Below are positions 1 through 6,903 of a stretch of 36,710 nucleotides of DNA, one piece after another. The stretch comes from JAYRGC01 sp041908065 (lineage in GTDB: Bacteria > Pseudomonadota > Alphaproteobacteria > UBA9219): positions 1 through 36,710 of the forward strand of contig JAYRGC010000005.1 of NCBI GenBank assembly GCA_041908065.1, in the 5' to 3' direction. Each line of letters begins with the position of its first letter. The first letter of the stretch is position 1. The position numbers and the translations under genes are program-made. Below the pieces are notes generated by a model. That model saw nothing but the letters and a program-made list of their open reading frames with translations, ran no database searches and was not told the DNA's origin.

Positions 1-145
1 GAGCCTGTTTAGAATCTTGTTCCGCTGCGGCGAAAATCTAGCTTTTTCAAACTTTCGCGCGCAGCGTACATAAAGGTACGTGAGCAGCGAAAGTTTGAAA
101 AAGCCCGATTTGCAGCCCAGCGCAGCGAGATTATAAACAGGATCT
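1..145. repeat. Family B long palindrome, copy B1
   Basis: The first ~145 bases form one imperfect palindrome. The perfect inner arms are GCTTTTTCAAACTTTCGC (41-58) and its complement (87-104). The fold extends outward through 34-38/107-111, CGCTGCG (23-29)/CGCAGCG (121-127) and CCTGTTT (4-10)/AAACAGG (135-141). The apex is a small hairpin, CGTAC (65-69)/GTACG (76-80). The right end touches the stop codon of the leftward glycosyltransferase gene, so the element would be its 3' transcript hairpin. The left terminus may begin just before the window. It resembles copy B3 at 26772-26917 in size, apex and end structure. No ORF within it is credible. Confidence 0.8.
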
Positions 146-1092
146 TAGGGGAATACCATGAGTCTCTTGGCCGCATCCAAGGCCATTTCGACCGATATTC
201 CGTCCATAAGGCTGCGGCTTTTTCGCTCGGGTTCGGGCATCTCGGCCAACCGCGCCAAGAGATTTGAGGCGGATTGCGGCGTTCGCAATACGGCGACGCG
301 ATCGCCCCATGGTCCATAGACGCTTTCATTTCCCGGGCCGAACAGCCCAAGGGTAGGCACGCCGACAGCCGCCGCGATATGCATCAATCCGGAATCGTTG
401 CCGACGAAAAGGCCGCATCTTTCGACGCACGCCGCCGCCAGTAAAAGATCGTCGCCGATGACCTCGACCACGTTCGGCAATTCCAACACCGCGGCGATGG
501 CCGCGCGTTCATGCGGAGCGGCGACGACGACTATTTTCGCGAACGGCATAATGCCGCCTTCCGCCGTCGCTTGGCGGGCGAATTCGGCGAATCTTTCCGG
601 CGGCCATTGCTTGGGCGTCCAGTTGGCGGCGGGAGCCAACGCCAAGGCCAAGGTTCCGTCTTTCAGCAATTCGCGCGCCGCGCTTTCGGATCTTGCGTCC
701 AGCCAAAGACGCGGGGCGGGCGGAGAAGATTCCAGCTCCAGCGCGGCGGCGTTGTCCCTCACCTTGTGCTTTCCGGTCGAGCGCGGCGGAGCGTATGCCC
801 TTTTTCCGGCCAGCAGCAGGCGAGAGATCGCGCTGTTGCGTAAATCGACGATGATATCCCATTTGGTGCCGACGCATTCCCTCCACAACGCCGCCCAGTG
901 GAGATTCCACCTCCGCTTTCGCATGACGATCAGACGCTCCAAATTCGGAACGGCGCGAAACAATCCGGCAGGCGGTTGGCCGCAAACCACGGTAAACCGC
1001 GCCTGCGGATAGCGGTCAATCAACCAGCCCAGCAACCCCGAGGAAAGCACGGCGTCGCCGACGCGGTTGGAGGTGATGAAAAGTATCTTCAT
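145..1092 (-). CDS. Glycosyltransferase family 9 (LPS heptosyltransferase-like)
   Basis: The 315-residue product fits glycosyltransferase family 9, whose known members move ADP-heptose onto the lipopolysaccharide core at the inner face of the cytoplasmic membrane. The N terminus (residues 1-20) has the SNRVGDAVLSS turn typical of WaaC/WaaF-like enzymes. PAANWTPKQWP lies at 154-164, and the nucleotide-sugar signature GNDSGLMHIA at 231-240 is followed by FGPG. The ATG at 1092 is chosen because the family motif begins at once. The frame is open further upstream to 1254, but that part translates repeat element A1 and is not protein-like. The start has only a weak GAGC-type ribosome site. It is the last gene after sspB-aroK-aroB, 249 bp beyond aroB. 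Its TAA stop abuts palindrome B1. The exact acceptor cannot be told from sequence. Confidence 0.87.
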   Translation of the reverse strand: MKILFITSNRVGDAVLSSGLLGWLIDRYPQARFTVVCGQPPAGLFRAVPNLERLIVMRKRRWNLHWAALWRECVGTKWDIIVDLRNSAISRLLLAGKRAYAPPRSTGKHKVRDNAAALELESSPPAPRLWLDARSESAARELLKDGTLALALAPAANWTPKQWPPERFAEFARQATAEGGIMPFAKIVVVAAPHERAAIAAVLELPNVVEVIGDDLLLAAACVERCGLFVGNDSGLMHIAAAVGVPTLGLFGPGNESVYGPWGDRVAVLRTPQSASNLLARLAEMPEPERKSRSLMDGISVEMALDAAKRLMVFP

Positions 1093-1162
1093 GTGGATAT
1101 TGCTCGAAATGGGTAGAAGCCTGTAATTGTCAAGTATACAGCCAAGGGCAGCAGCAAGCGAC

Positions 1163-1258
1163 GTCATTGCGAACCGCTCCTCGGCGGCGAAGCAATCCAG
1201 TGCCGTTGCTATATGACTCTGGATTGCTTCGCGTCGCAAGGGCGACGCTCGCAATGAC
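1163..1258. repeat. Family A cloverleaf element, copy A1
   Basis: The outer stem is GTCATTGCGAAC (1163-1174) with GCTCGCAATGAC (1247-1258), one mismatch. The inner stem is GCGAAGCAATCCAG (1187-1200) with CTGGATTGCTTCGC (1219-1232). Between the stems sit two side hairpins: left CCGC-TCCTCG-GCGG (1174-1187) and right CGTCGC-AAGG-GCGACG (1231-1246). The fold is a four-way junction. It lies between aroB and the downstream glycosyltransferase gene, both leftward. Two mini-palindromes follow it at 1257-1271 and 1287-1301. Confidence 0.85.
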
Positions 1259-1301
1259 AGCCTTTGGCTGTATAACTTCGCATATGACGGCCTTTGGCCG
1301 T
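1257..1301. repeat. Two GCC-TTT-GGC mini-palindromes
   Basis: ACAGCCTTTGGCTGT (1257-1271) and ACGGCCTTTGGCCGT (1287-1301) are 15-bp palindromes with a TTT centre, 30 bp apart. The same unit borders every family A element in the window, so it appears to be a companion module. A degenerate copy, ACAGCCAAGGGCAGC, sits on the other flank near 1138. Confidence 0.75.
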
Positions 1302-1341
1302 TACATCCTTTGTCTGCTCACTCGTTTTAAGAGAGATCCCT

Positions 1342-2472
1342 TCATATCTTCTTGGCGAGGAATTCTTCCCATAACGGCTTGATGTCCTTGACGCTCACGT
1401 CGCGGCTGATGAAGGCTTGGCCGATGCCTCGCGCCAGCACCAGCGTGATCTTGCCGCCGACGCTTTTCTTGTCGTGCTCCATCAATTCCACCAACCGATC
1501 CGCGCCGCAATCAAGCGCGGGCGGACGCGCCGGCAATCCCACGTCTTCCAGATGCCGCGCCACGGCCTCGGCGTCTGAGGATGGACACAGCCCCAGTTTC
1601 TCCGACAAGGAGAAGGCCATCGCCATGCCTATCGCCACCGCCTCGCCGTGCAGCAGCGCGTCGCCATAGCCGGTTGCGGTTTCAAGGGCGTGGCCGAAGG
1701 TGTGACCGAGGTTGAGCAAGGCCCTGTCTCCGGTTTCGCGCTCGTCGGCGGCGACGATCCGCGCCTTGTGCTCGCAGCTTTTGCCGATGGCGTGGATCTG
1801 CGCCGCGCGATCGCCGCGCAACAATTTGTTCCCGTTGGCCGCGCACCACCGGAAAAAATCGGGATCGCAGATCAGGCCGTATTTCACTATCTCGGCGTAT
1901 CCCGAAGACATCTCGCGACGTGGCAGGGAATCGAGCGCGGAAACGTCGGCCAGAACCAGACGCGGTTGGTGGAAAGATCCTATGACGTTCTTGCCGTGGC
2001 GGCTGTTGATGGCGGTCTTGCCTCCCACCGAGCTGTCGACCTGCGACAACAGCGTGGTGGGAATTTGCGCCACGTCCACCCCGCGCATGGCCAGAGACGC
2101 GGCCAATCCGGCCAGATCGCCCACCATGCCGCCGCCCAAGGCCACCACCAGAGTCTTGCGATCCAAGCCGCCTCGCAACATGGCTTCCAGCACCGTTTGC
2201 AGCGTCGAAAAATCCTTGCTGCCTTCCCCCTCTTTCACGGTTATGGAGGGTTGCAAGACGTGTCCCGCCGCCGCCATGACGGCCTCTAGGCGGTTCAGGT
2301 ATAGCTTGGCCACGACGCCGTCGGAAACTATCACGCAGCGTCGTTGTCCCAGCCGTTGCCGCGTCAGCTCCCCCGCGTCGCCGATTATCCCGTCGCCGAT
2401 TACTATGTCGTAGGAACGGGAGGATTCGGGCAGAGATACCCTTACAATTTTCGGATCCTCAGTTTTGGCCAT
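1342..2472 (-). CDS. aroB: 3-dehydroquinate synthase
   Basis: AroB converts DAHP to 3-dehydroquinate, the second step of the shikimate pathway, in the cytosol with NAD and a divalent metal. The 376-residue length is normal. Visible motifs are the glycine-rich ALGGGMVGDLAG (111-122), SSVGGKTAIN (147-156), GYAEIVKYGL (191-200), NLGHTFGHALE (254-264) and LHGEAVAIG (274-282). By family alignment Glu194, His257 and His275 are the metal ligands. The ATG at 2472 overlaps the end of aroK by 14 bases, so the two are translated as a coupled pair. The TGA stop is followed by 249 bp carrying repeat A1 before the next gene in the same direction. Nothing is missing or unusual in the protein. Confidence 0.97.
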   Translation of the reverse strand: MAKTEDPKIVRVSLPESSRSYDIVIGDGIIGDAGELTRQRLGQRRCVIVSDGVVAKLYLNRLEAVMAAAGHVLQPSITVKEGEGSKDFSTLQTVLEAMLRGGLDRKTLVVALGGGMVGDLAGLAASLAMRGVDVAQIPTTLLSQVDSSVGGKTAINSRHGKNVIGSFHQPRLVLADVSALDSLPRREMSSGYAEIVKYGLICDPDFFRWCAANGNKLLRGDRAAQIHAIGKSCEHKARIVAADERETGDRALLNLGHTFGHALETATGYGDALLHGEAVAIGMAMAFSLSEKLGLCPSSDAEAVARHLEDVGLPARPPALDCGADRLVELMEHDKKSVGGKITLVLARGIGQAFISRDVSVKDIKPLWEEFLAKKI

Positions 2473-3004
2473 GCGATTTCTCCGCTCCGATAAATTTCGC
2501 CAGAGCCGACAACACCCTGTCCACCGCCGCGTCCGCAGGAGAATTGTCGCTGTCGATGATCACATTTGCTTGCGCGTAGTGCTTCTCGCGATTTTCCAAC
2601 AGAACCGCGAGTTTTTCCCGCACGTCGCCGCCTTTTAACAAAGGCCTGTGGTCGTGGCGGGAAACGCGCTTGCACAGCAAATCGAGATCGGCGCGCAGCC
2701 ACACCGATACGCCGCGCTCGCGGATAAGATCCCTTGTGGCTGCGGAGGCGAAAGCCCCGCCGCCCGTGGCCAGCACCAATGGCCCTCCTTCCAGCAGTCT
2801 GGCGATGACGCGCCGCTCCCCGTCGCGGAAAGCCTCCTCGCCCAACGCCGAGAATATGTCGGAGACCGCCATTCCGGCGGCGGCTTCGACCTCCGCGTCG
2901 GAATCCGCGAAAGGCAAGCCCAAGCGTTCGGCCAGCCTTTTGCCGACGCAGCTTTTCCCTGCCCCGGGCATTCCCACCAGCACTATGGTGTCAGAGCGCG
3001 CCAA
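2459..3004 (-). CDS. aroK: Shikimate kinase
   Basis: AroK phosphorylates shikimate at the 3-hydroxyl using ATP. The 181-residue protein shows Walker A GMPGAGKS (11-18), the shikimate-binding D34xD36 pair in FADSDAE, the GGGA loop (81-84) and the RPLL lid segment (120-123). The start is read as TTG at 3004, with a GAGGG ribosome site about 11 bases upstream. The ATG at 3020 is out of frame, and no other in-frame ATG precedes Met12 inside the P-loop strand. It sits 12 bases after sspB and overlaps aroB, so the three form one operon. A TTG start is consistent with modest expression. Confidence 0.95.
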   Translation of the reverse strand: MARSDTIVLVGMPGAGKSCVGKRLAERLGLPFADSDAEVEAAAGMAVSDIFSALGEEAFRDGERRVIARLLEGGPLVLATGGGAFASAATRDLIRERGVSVWLRADLDLLCKRVSRHDHRPLLKGGDVREKLAVLLENREKHYAQANVIIDSDNSPADAAVDRVLSALAKFIGAEKSHGQN

Positions 3005-3016
3005 GATGCTTCGCCC

Positions 3017-3505
3017 TCATTTCTTTCTGAACCTGTCGAGGCTTATGACTTCCCCGCTTTTTTCGGGTTTAGAGCCGGTTCCGCCGCCGTCGTCTTCTCC
3101 ATCCCCTCCGCCGCCTCCGTCATCGTCGCCGCCGTCTTCGGGATCTTCCTCTCCGGATTGGAATTGCAGGGCGAAATTGACGGAAGGGTCGGCAAAGGCC
3201 ATGACGGCGGAGAACGGGATGCTCAGTTTTTCCCGAACCCCGTTGAAGCTCAAGACGACGCCGAAGGAATCCCCAACCACTTTAAGGCCGGAGAACTGGT
3301 GTTGCAGCACGATGGTCATCTCGTGCGGGTATTGTTTGCGTAAGGTGTCGGGTATCTCGACGCCTTGGGAATCCGTGCGGAAAGTTATGTAAAAATGATG
3401 CTCGCCCGGCAGGCCGTCCTTGGCCACCTTGGCTAGGATTTGGCCGATCACGTTGCGTAACGCGGTTTCTATTATCAAGTCGTAACGTAGAAGATCCTCG
3501 ACCAT
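3017..3505 (-). CDS. sspB: SspB-type ClpXP adaptor (alphaproteobacterial form)
   Basis: This 162-residue protein matches the SspB adaptor, which tethers ssrA-tagged and other substrates to the ClpX unfoldase. The folded substrate-binding part spans about 1-116 and includes GEHHFYITF (34-42) and IPDTLRKQYP (51-60). Residues 118-144 are an unusually long run of almost only Gly, Asp and Glu. The basic-hydrophobic tail EVISLDRFRKK (152-162) is the expected ClpX-binding peptide of the alphaproteobacterial family. It begins an operon with aroK and aroB, and its 5' end faces hpnC across 130 bp. The ATG at 3505 is the only reasonable start. Confidence 0.9.
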   Translation of the reverse strand: MVEDLLRYDLIIETALRNVIGQILAKVAKDGLPGEHHFYITFRTDSQGVEIPDTLRKQYPHEMTIVLQHQFSGLKVVGDSFGVVLSFNGVREKLSIPFSAVMAFADPSVNFALQFQSGEEDPEDGGDDDGGGGGDGEDDGGGTGSKPEKSGEVISLDRFRKK

Positions 3506-3560
3506 GGCTCCAACATCGGATTAGGGGTTAACAAAAACCTTACGGGCGCAACGGCACACT

Positions 3561-3575
3561 AAAGCATTTCCCGAT
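3561..3575. repeat. Half copy of the B4-type arm
   Basis: AAAGCATTTCCCGAT matches the left arm of palindrome B4 (AGAGCATTTCCCGAT at 19652-19666) at 14 of 15 bases. No partner arm is visible nearby, so this is a relic or half element in the sspB/hpnC divergent region. Confidence 0.45.
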
Positions 3576-3576
3576 T

Positions 3577-3605
3577 TTGTGCATCCGGTAATTTTGGGAT
3601 ATGAG
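3577..3605 (+). promoter_or_regulatory. Candidate sigma-70 promoter of hpnCDE
   Basis: TTGTGC (3577-3582) and TATGAG (3600-3605) are separated by 17 bases, ~30 bp before the hpnC ATG. An AGGAAGAA ribosome site lies directly ahead of that ATG. Assigned by pattern only. Confidence 0.4.
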
Positions 3606-3635
3606 TATCCGTCCGTAGATTAGGCCGAGGAAGAA

Positions 3636-4478
3636 ATGCAGTCAGCGCGATCCATAGAAACGCCCAGCGGCAAGAACAAGGAGACCGAGAATTTTCCGGT
3701 CGGCTCCTTGCTTATTCGCCCCGATCTGCGCCGTCACGTCCACGCCTTTTACGCTTTCGCCCGCGCCGCCGACGACATCAGCGATAATCCTTTGCTTAGC
3801 GGCGAGGAGAAGACAGCCCGTCTGGACAGCTTCGCCAAGTCGTTACTGGACGACGGCTGCGAGAAGACGCCCTGCGTCGCGGAATTACGCAGAAGCCTTA
3901 AGGAAACCGGGGTTCCGGCTTGCCACAGCCTTGATCTTTTGACGGCTTTCAAGCGCGACGCGGTCAAGCTGCGCTATAACGATTGGGGCGAGTTGATGGA
4001 CTATTGCCGCTATTCGGCGGCTCCCGTAGGCAGGCACGTTTTGGCGTTGCACGGGATAGGCGAAAGCGCGTGGGGGGCCAACGACGCGCTTTGCTCGGCC
4101 TTGCAGGTTATAAACCATATTCAGGATTGCGCCGACGACTACGCCGAATTGGATCGCGTTTACATCCCTCTCGATATGCTGGCCGCCCGCGGCGGCAGGC
4201 CGGAGGATCTATCGGGAGAGGCTTCGAGCGTCGGTTTGCGCGCCGCTTTGGACGACATGCTGGACAAGATGGCTCCCATGTTGGAAACGGCGCGAGGCTT
4301 GCCCCCCGCCGTGCCGGACTGGCGGTTGAAGGCGGAAACCGCAGTCATATGCGCCTTGGCCGAAAAGTTGGGCGTTTTGTTGCGGCGGCGGGATCCTTTG
4401 CGCGACAAAGTAAAACTCGGAAAGGCGGCTACGTTCGCGGCGGTCGTTTCCGGCATAGCGAGGGCGTTGTCGCGGTGA
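3636..4478 (+). CDS. hpnC: Squalene synthase HpnC (hydroxysqualene synthase)
   Basis: In the bacterial three-enzyme route HpnC converts presqualene diphosphate to hydroxysqualene. The 280-residue protein has the trans-isoprenyl diphosphate synthase fold. The first Asp-rich motif is DDISD (46-50) and the second region is IQDCADDYAELDR (162-174), both magnesium and diphosphate binding. The N terminus has ENFPVGSLLIRP (19-30), typical of HpnC. The ATG at 3636 has AGGAAGAA immediately upstream. Its stop overlaps the GTG of hpnD (GTGA), and hpnE follows, so the whole pathway to squalene is here in order. The product would feed hopanoid synthesis; no squalene-hopene cyclase gene is in the window. 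Confidence 0.95.
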   Translation: MQSARSIETPSGKNKETENFPVGSLLIRPDLRRHVHAFYAFARAADDISDNPLLSGEEKTARLDSFAKSLLDDGCEKTPCVAELRRSLKETGVPACHSLDLLTAFKRDAVKLRYNDWGELMDYCRYSAAPVGRHVLALHGIGESAWGANDALCSALQVINHIQDCADDYAELDRVYIPLDMLAARGGRPEDLSGEASSVGLRAALDDMLDKMAPMLETARGLPPAVPDWRLKAETAVICALAEKLGVLLRRRDPLRDKVKLGKAATFAAVVSGIARALSR

Positions 4479-5335
4479 AAGGAAAAACGGCATACGCGCA
4501 GGCGTTGCGCGAGATCAAGGCGCGGGTGGCTTCGTCCCGCACCTCGTTCGGCGCGGGCATGGCGATATTGCCGCGCCCGCGTCGCGAGGCCATGCTGGCC
4601 CTTTACGCCTTTTGCCGCGAGGTCGACGACATCGCCGACGACGACGGCAAGACGGCGCAGGCTCGCCTAGAGGAGTTGGGGCGGTGGCGGCGGCGGATAG
4701 GCGCGCTTTTTTCGCGCGGCGAAGCCGACGAAAGCATAACCGTGTCGTTGTCTCCGGCGGTGGAGGGTTTTGGTCTGGCCGAGGCGGATTTTCAGGACAT
4801 CATCTTGGGCATGGAGATGGACATAGAGCGTCCGATAATAGCTCCCGACATGGCGACGCTGGATCTGTATTGCGATCGCGTCGCCAGCGCGGTTGGACGC
4901 GCTTCGGTAAGGATTTTCGGCGACAGCGGCGAAAAAGCCATGGCGGTGGCGCATCATCTGGGACGCGCATTGCAACTGACCAACATCCTGCGCGATCTTT
5001 CTGAGGACGCGGCGCGAGGAAGGCTATACCTGCCGTCCGAGCTTTTATCCAAGCACAAGGTAACCTCGCGCATCCCCGCCGAGGCGTTGCGGGAAGACGC
5101 CATCAGGCCGGTTTGCCGCGAGCTGGCCGCATTGTCGCGCCGGCGTTTCCGCGATGCCTTCGAGCTTATGCGGGAATGCGCTCCCTCGGCCATGCGTCCG
5201 GCGCGCGTAATGGGAAGGTATTACTCCGCCATATTGGATAGATTGGAAAAAGGGGATTGGAAGGAAATCGGCGAAAGAGTCCGTTTGCCGAAATGGCAAA
5301 AATTGTGGTTGTTGTTTTCAAGCGTGGTGGGTTGA
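4475..5335 (+). CDS. hpnD: Presqualene diphosphate synthase HpnD
   Basis: HpnD joins two farnesyl diphosphates to presqualene diphosphate. The 286-residue product carries the Asp-rich motif DDIADD (51-56) and the second motif DLSED (174-178) in LTNILRDLSEDAARGRLYLP. The GTG at 4475 is chosen because it overlaps the hpnC stop as GTGA, has GAGGG about 10 bases upstream, and gives a family-length protein. The frame is open much further back, but that part lies antiparallel-free inside hpnC and is a shadow. It ends 3 bases before hpnE. HpnC and HpnD are distant paralogues; this one has the more canonical second motif. Confidence 0.95.
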   Translation: MKGKTAYAQALREIKARVASSRTSFGAGMAILPRPRREAMLALYAFCREVDDIADDDGKTAQARLEELGRWRRRIGALFSRGEADESITVSLSPAVEGFGLAEADFQDIILGMEMDIERPIIAPDMATLDLYCDRVASAVGRASVRIFGDSGEKAMAVAHHLGRALQLTNILRDLSEDAARGRLYLPSELLSKHKVTSRIPAEALREDAIRPVCRELAALSRRRFRDAFELMRECAPSAMRPARVMGRYYSAILDRLEKGDWKEIGERVRLPKWQKLWLLFSSVVG

Positions 5336-5338
5336 ACG

Positions 5339-6604
5339 ATGGCCGGAGCGCGCACCATTCATGTGGTCGGAGCCGGAATGGCGGGGTTGTCCGCCGCCTT
5401 GCATCTGGCCTTGATGGGCGAGCGCGTCGCGTTGCACGAGGCCGCCCCTTACGCGGGCGGGCGATGCCGTTCCTATTACGACCGCGATCTGGACTGTCGC
5501 ATCGACAACGGCAATCACTTGGTGTTGTCGGGCAACGTCGCCGTGCAGGATTATCTTGCTCTCAGCAACGCCGCTGACGGAGTCGTCCAGTTGCCAGAGG
5601 CGATATTCCCCTGCATGGATCTGCAAAGCGGGGAACGCTGGACGGTGAAGATGGGCAAGGGGCGGATGCCGTGGTGGCTGTTCGACCGGAAACGCCGCAC
5701 CCCCGGGATCGGCGTTTGGGAAACCTTGTCGTCGGTCTTGCGCCTGATGCAGGCCGGAGAAAACGACACCGTGGCGGGATTGTTGCGTTCCGACGCGCCG
5801 TTGTACCGAAGGTTTTGGGAGCCTTTGGCGATAGGGGCTTTGAACACTGAGACGGAAAACGCCTCAGCCCAGCTGCTCGCCAACCTTTTTGCCCAAAGTT
5901 TCGGCGCGGGCGGCGCGGCTTGCCGTCCGATAATTCCCAAGGTCGGATTGTCGGAAACCTTCGTCATGCCGTGCCTGAACACGCTGCGCCACCACAACGC
6001 CGAGATAGCGTTCGGGCATCGCTTGCGCGGGATCGTCTTCGCCGAATCCGAGCCAGCCATAGTCGGATTGGATTTCGGGAACGAAGCGGTCGAGATTGCT
6101 CCCCACGACTGGGTGATACTCGCCGTTCCTCCGTGGGTGGCCTGCGACCTCTTGCCGACGTTGACGGCTCCGGACGAGTTCAGGTCGATAGTCAACGTGC
6201 ATTACCGCGTGGATGCTCCCCACAACGAGGCCGGATTTACGGGGTTGACGGGGGGATTGGCCGAATGGGCGTTCGTGAAGAACGGCGTGGTGTCGGTCAC
6301 CATCAGCGCGGCCGACAGGTACGAGGAGGCGGAGCAGGACGCTTGGGCGGAACACGTTTGGCGCGATCTGGCCAAGCTGTACGATCTGGATCCCTACAAA
6401 GTGCCGCCGTGGCGGGTAGTGCGGGAAAAGCGCGCCACGTTCGCGGCCACCCCCTATCAAAACTCGCGCCGCCCGGGACAGTATACCGGATGGAAGAATC
6501 TGGCTTTGGCAGGAGATTGGACGGACACCGGCCTGCCTTCTACCATAGAGGGTGCTTTGAGGTCGGGCATGAAGGCGGCCCAAGTGGTTTTGCGGTGGAG
6601 TTGA
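5339..6604 (+). CDS. hpnE: Hydroxysqualene dehydroxylase HpnE, FAD-dependent
   Basis: HpnE reduces hydroxysqualene to squalene, completing the hpnCDE route. The 421-residue protein starts with the dinucleotide-binding motif VGAGMAGLSAALHLALMG (10-27). Near its C terminus is the second flavin contact, LAGDWTDTGLPSTIEGALRSG, as in phytoene-desaturase-like amine oxidases. Length agrees with the family. It is the last gene of the operon. A half copy of palindrome family B starts 4 bases past its TGA. The ATG at 5339 follows the hpnD stop after 3 bases. Confidence 0.94.
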   Translation: MAGARTIHVVGAGMAGLSAALHLALMGERVALHEAAPYAGGRCRSYYDRDLDCRIDNGNHLVLSGNVAVQDYLALSNAADGVVQLPEAIFPCMDLQSGERWTVKMGKGRMPWWLFDRKRRTPGIGVWETLSSVLRLMQAGENDTVAGLLRSDAPLYRRFWEPLAIGALNTETENASAQLLANLFAQSFGAGGAACRPIIPKVGLSETFVMPCLNTLRHHNAEIAFGHRLRGIVFAESEPAIVGLDFGNEAVEIAPHDWVILAVPPWVACDLLPTLTAPDEFRSIVNVHYRVDAPHNEAGFTGLTGGLAEWAFVKNGVVSVTISAADRYEEAEQDAWAEHVWRDLAKLYDLDPYKVPPWRVVREKRATFAATPYQNSRRPGQYTGWKNLALAGDWTDTGLPSTIEGALRSGMKAAQVVLRWS

Positions 6605-6607
6605 AAT

Positions 6608-6651
6608 CCGCGAAAAGCCAACGCCGCAGTCGGGCTTTGTAAACAAGCTCT
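6608..6651. repeat. Right half of a family B palindrome, copy B2
   Basis: These 44 bases match the right half of element B3 (26874-26917) with only a few changes: the CGCGAAAAGCC and AACGCCGCAGTCG blocks and the AAACAAGCTCT end are shared. The left half is absent; the space it would occupy is hpnE coding sequence. It is therefore a truncated copy starting right after the hpnE stop. Confidence 0.75.
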
Positions 6652-6654
6652 AAT

Positions 6655-6785
6655 AGCATATCCCGATAAGGATGATGGGCTTATCTTGCCGCTTGCGAAG
6701 GTGGAACCCCTCCCACTAAGAAGGGGGAGGAACCCCACCGTCGCAAGTTGCCGGTTTCGTATATCAATCAAAGCGGGAAGTGCTT
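6655..6785. repeat. Degenerate B4-type arms enclosing a strong hairpin
   Basis: AGCATATCCCG (6655-6665) and CGGGAAGTGCTT (6774-6785) look like decayed arms of the B4 palindrome (AGAGCATTTCCCG...CGGGAAATGCTCT). They enclose a second hairpin, CTTGCGA-AGGTGG (6692-6704) with CCACC-G-TCGCAAG (6735-6747), whose inner part pairs CCTCCC (6709-6714) with GGGAGG (6725-6730). No T-run follows, so it is not a classic terminator. It fills most of the 299 bp between hpnE and parE. Confidence 0.5.
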
Positions 6786-6815
6786 TAGAAGCGGCTTGGG
6801 ATCTACCGCCCCATT

Positions 6816-6844
6816 TTGAGAAAAAACCCGAAATCTGCTATACG
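6816..6844 (+). promoter_or_regulatory. Candidate sigma-70 promoter of parE
   Basis: TTGAGA (6816-6821) and TATACG (6839-6844) stand exactly 17 bases apart, about 60 bp before the parE start. This is one of the better promoter matches in the window. Confidence 0.55.
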
Positions 6845-6903
6845 GCGGCGCAGCGAAGTTATGAACACCCTCTCAGATGGCAAACATTGGGGAATGTAAG
6901 AAA

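Noticed and set aside
1093..1254. 54-residue N-terminal extension of the glycosyltransferase
   Set aside because: The extension is a translation of element A1 and flank; the family N terminus begins at the ATG at 1092.
3983..4474. Upstream extension of hpnD
   Set aside because: It overlaps hpnC in another frame, has no family similarity, and a GTGA-coupled start with a ribosome site exists at 4475.
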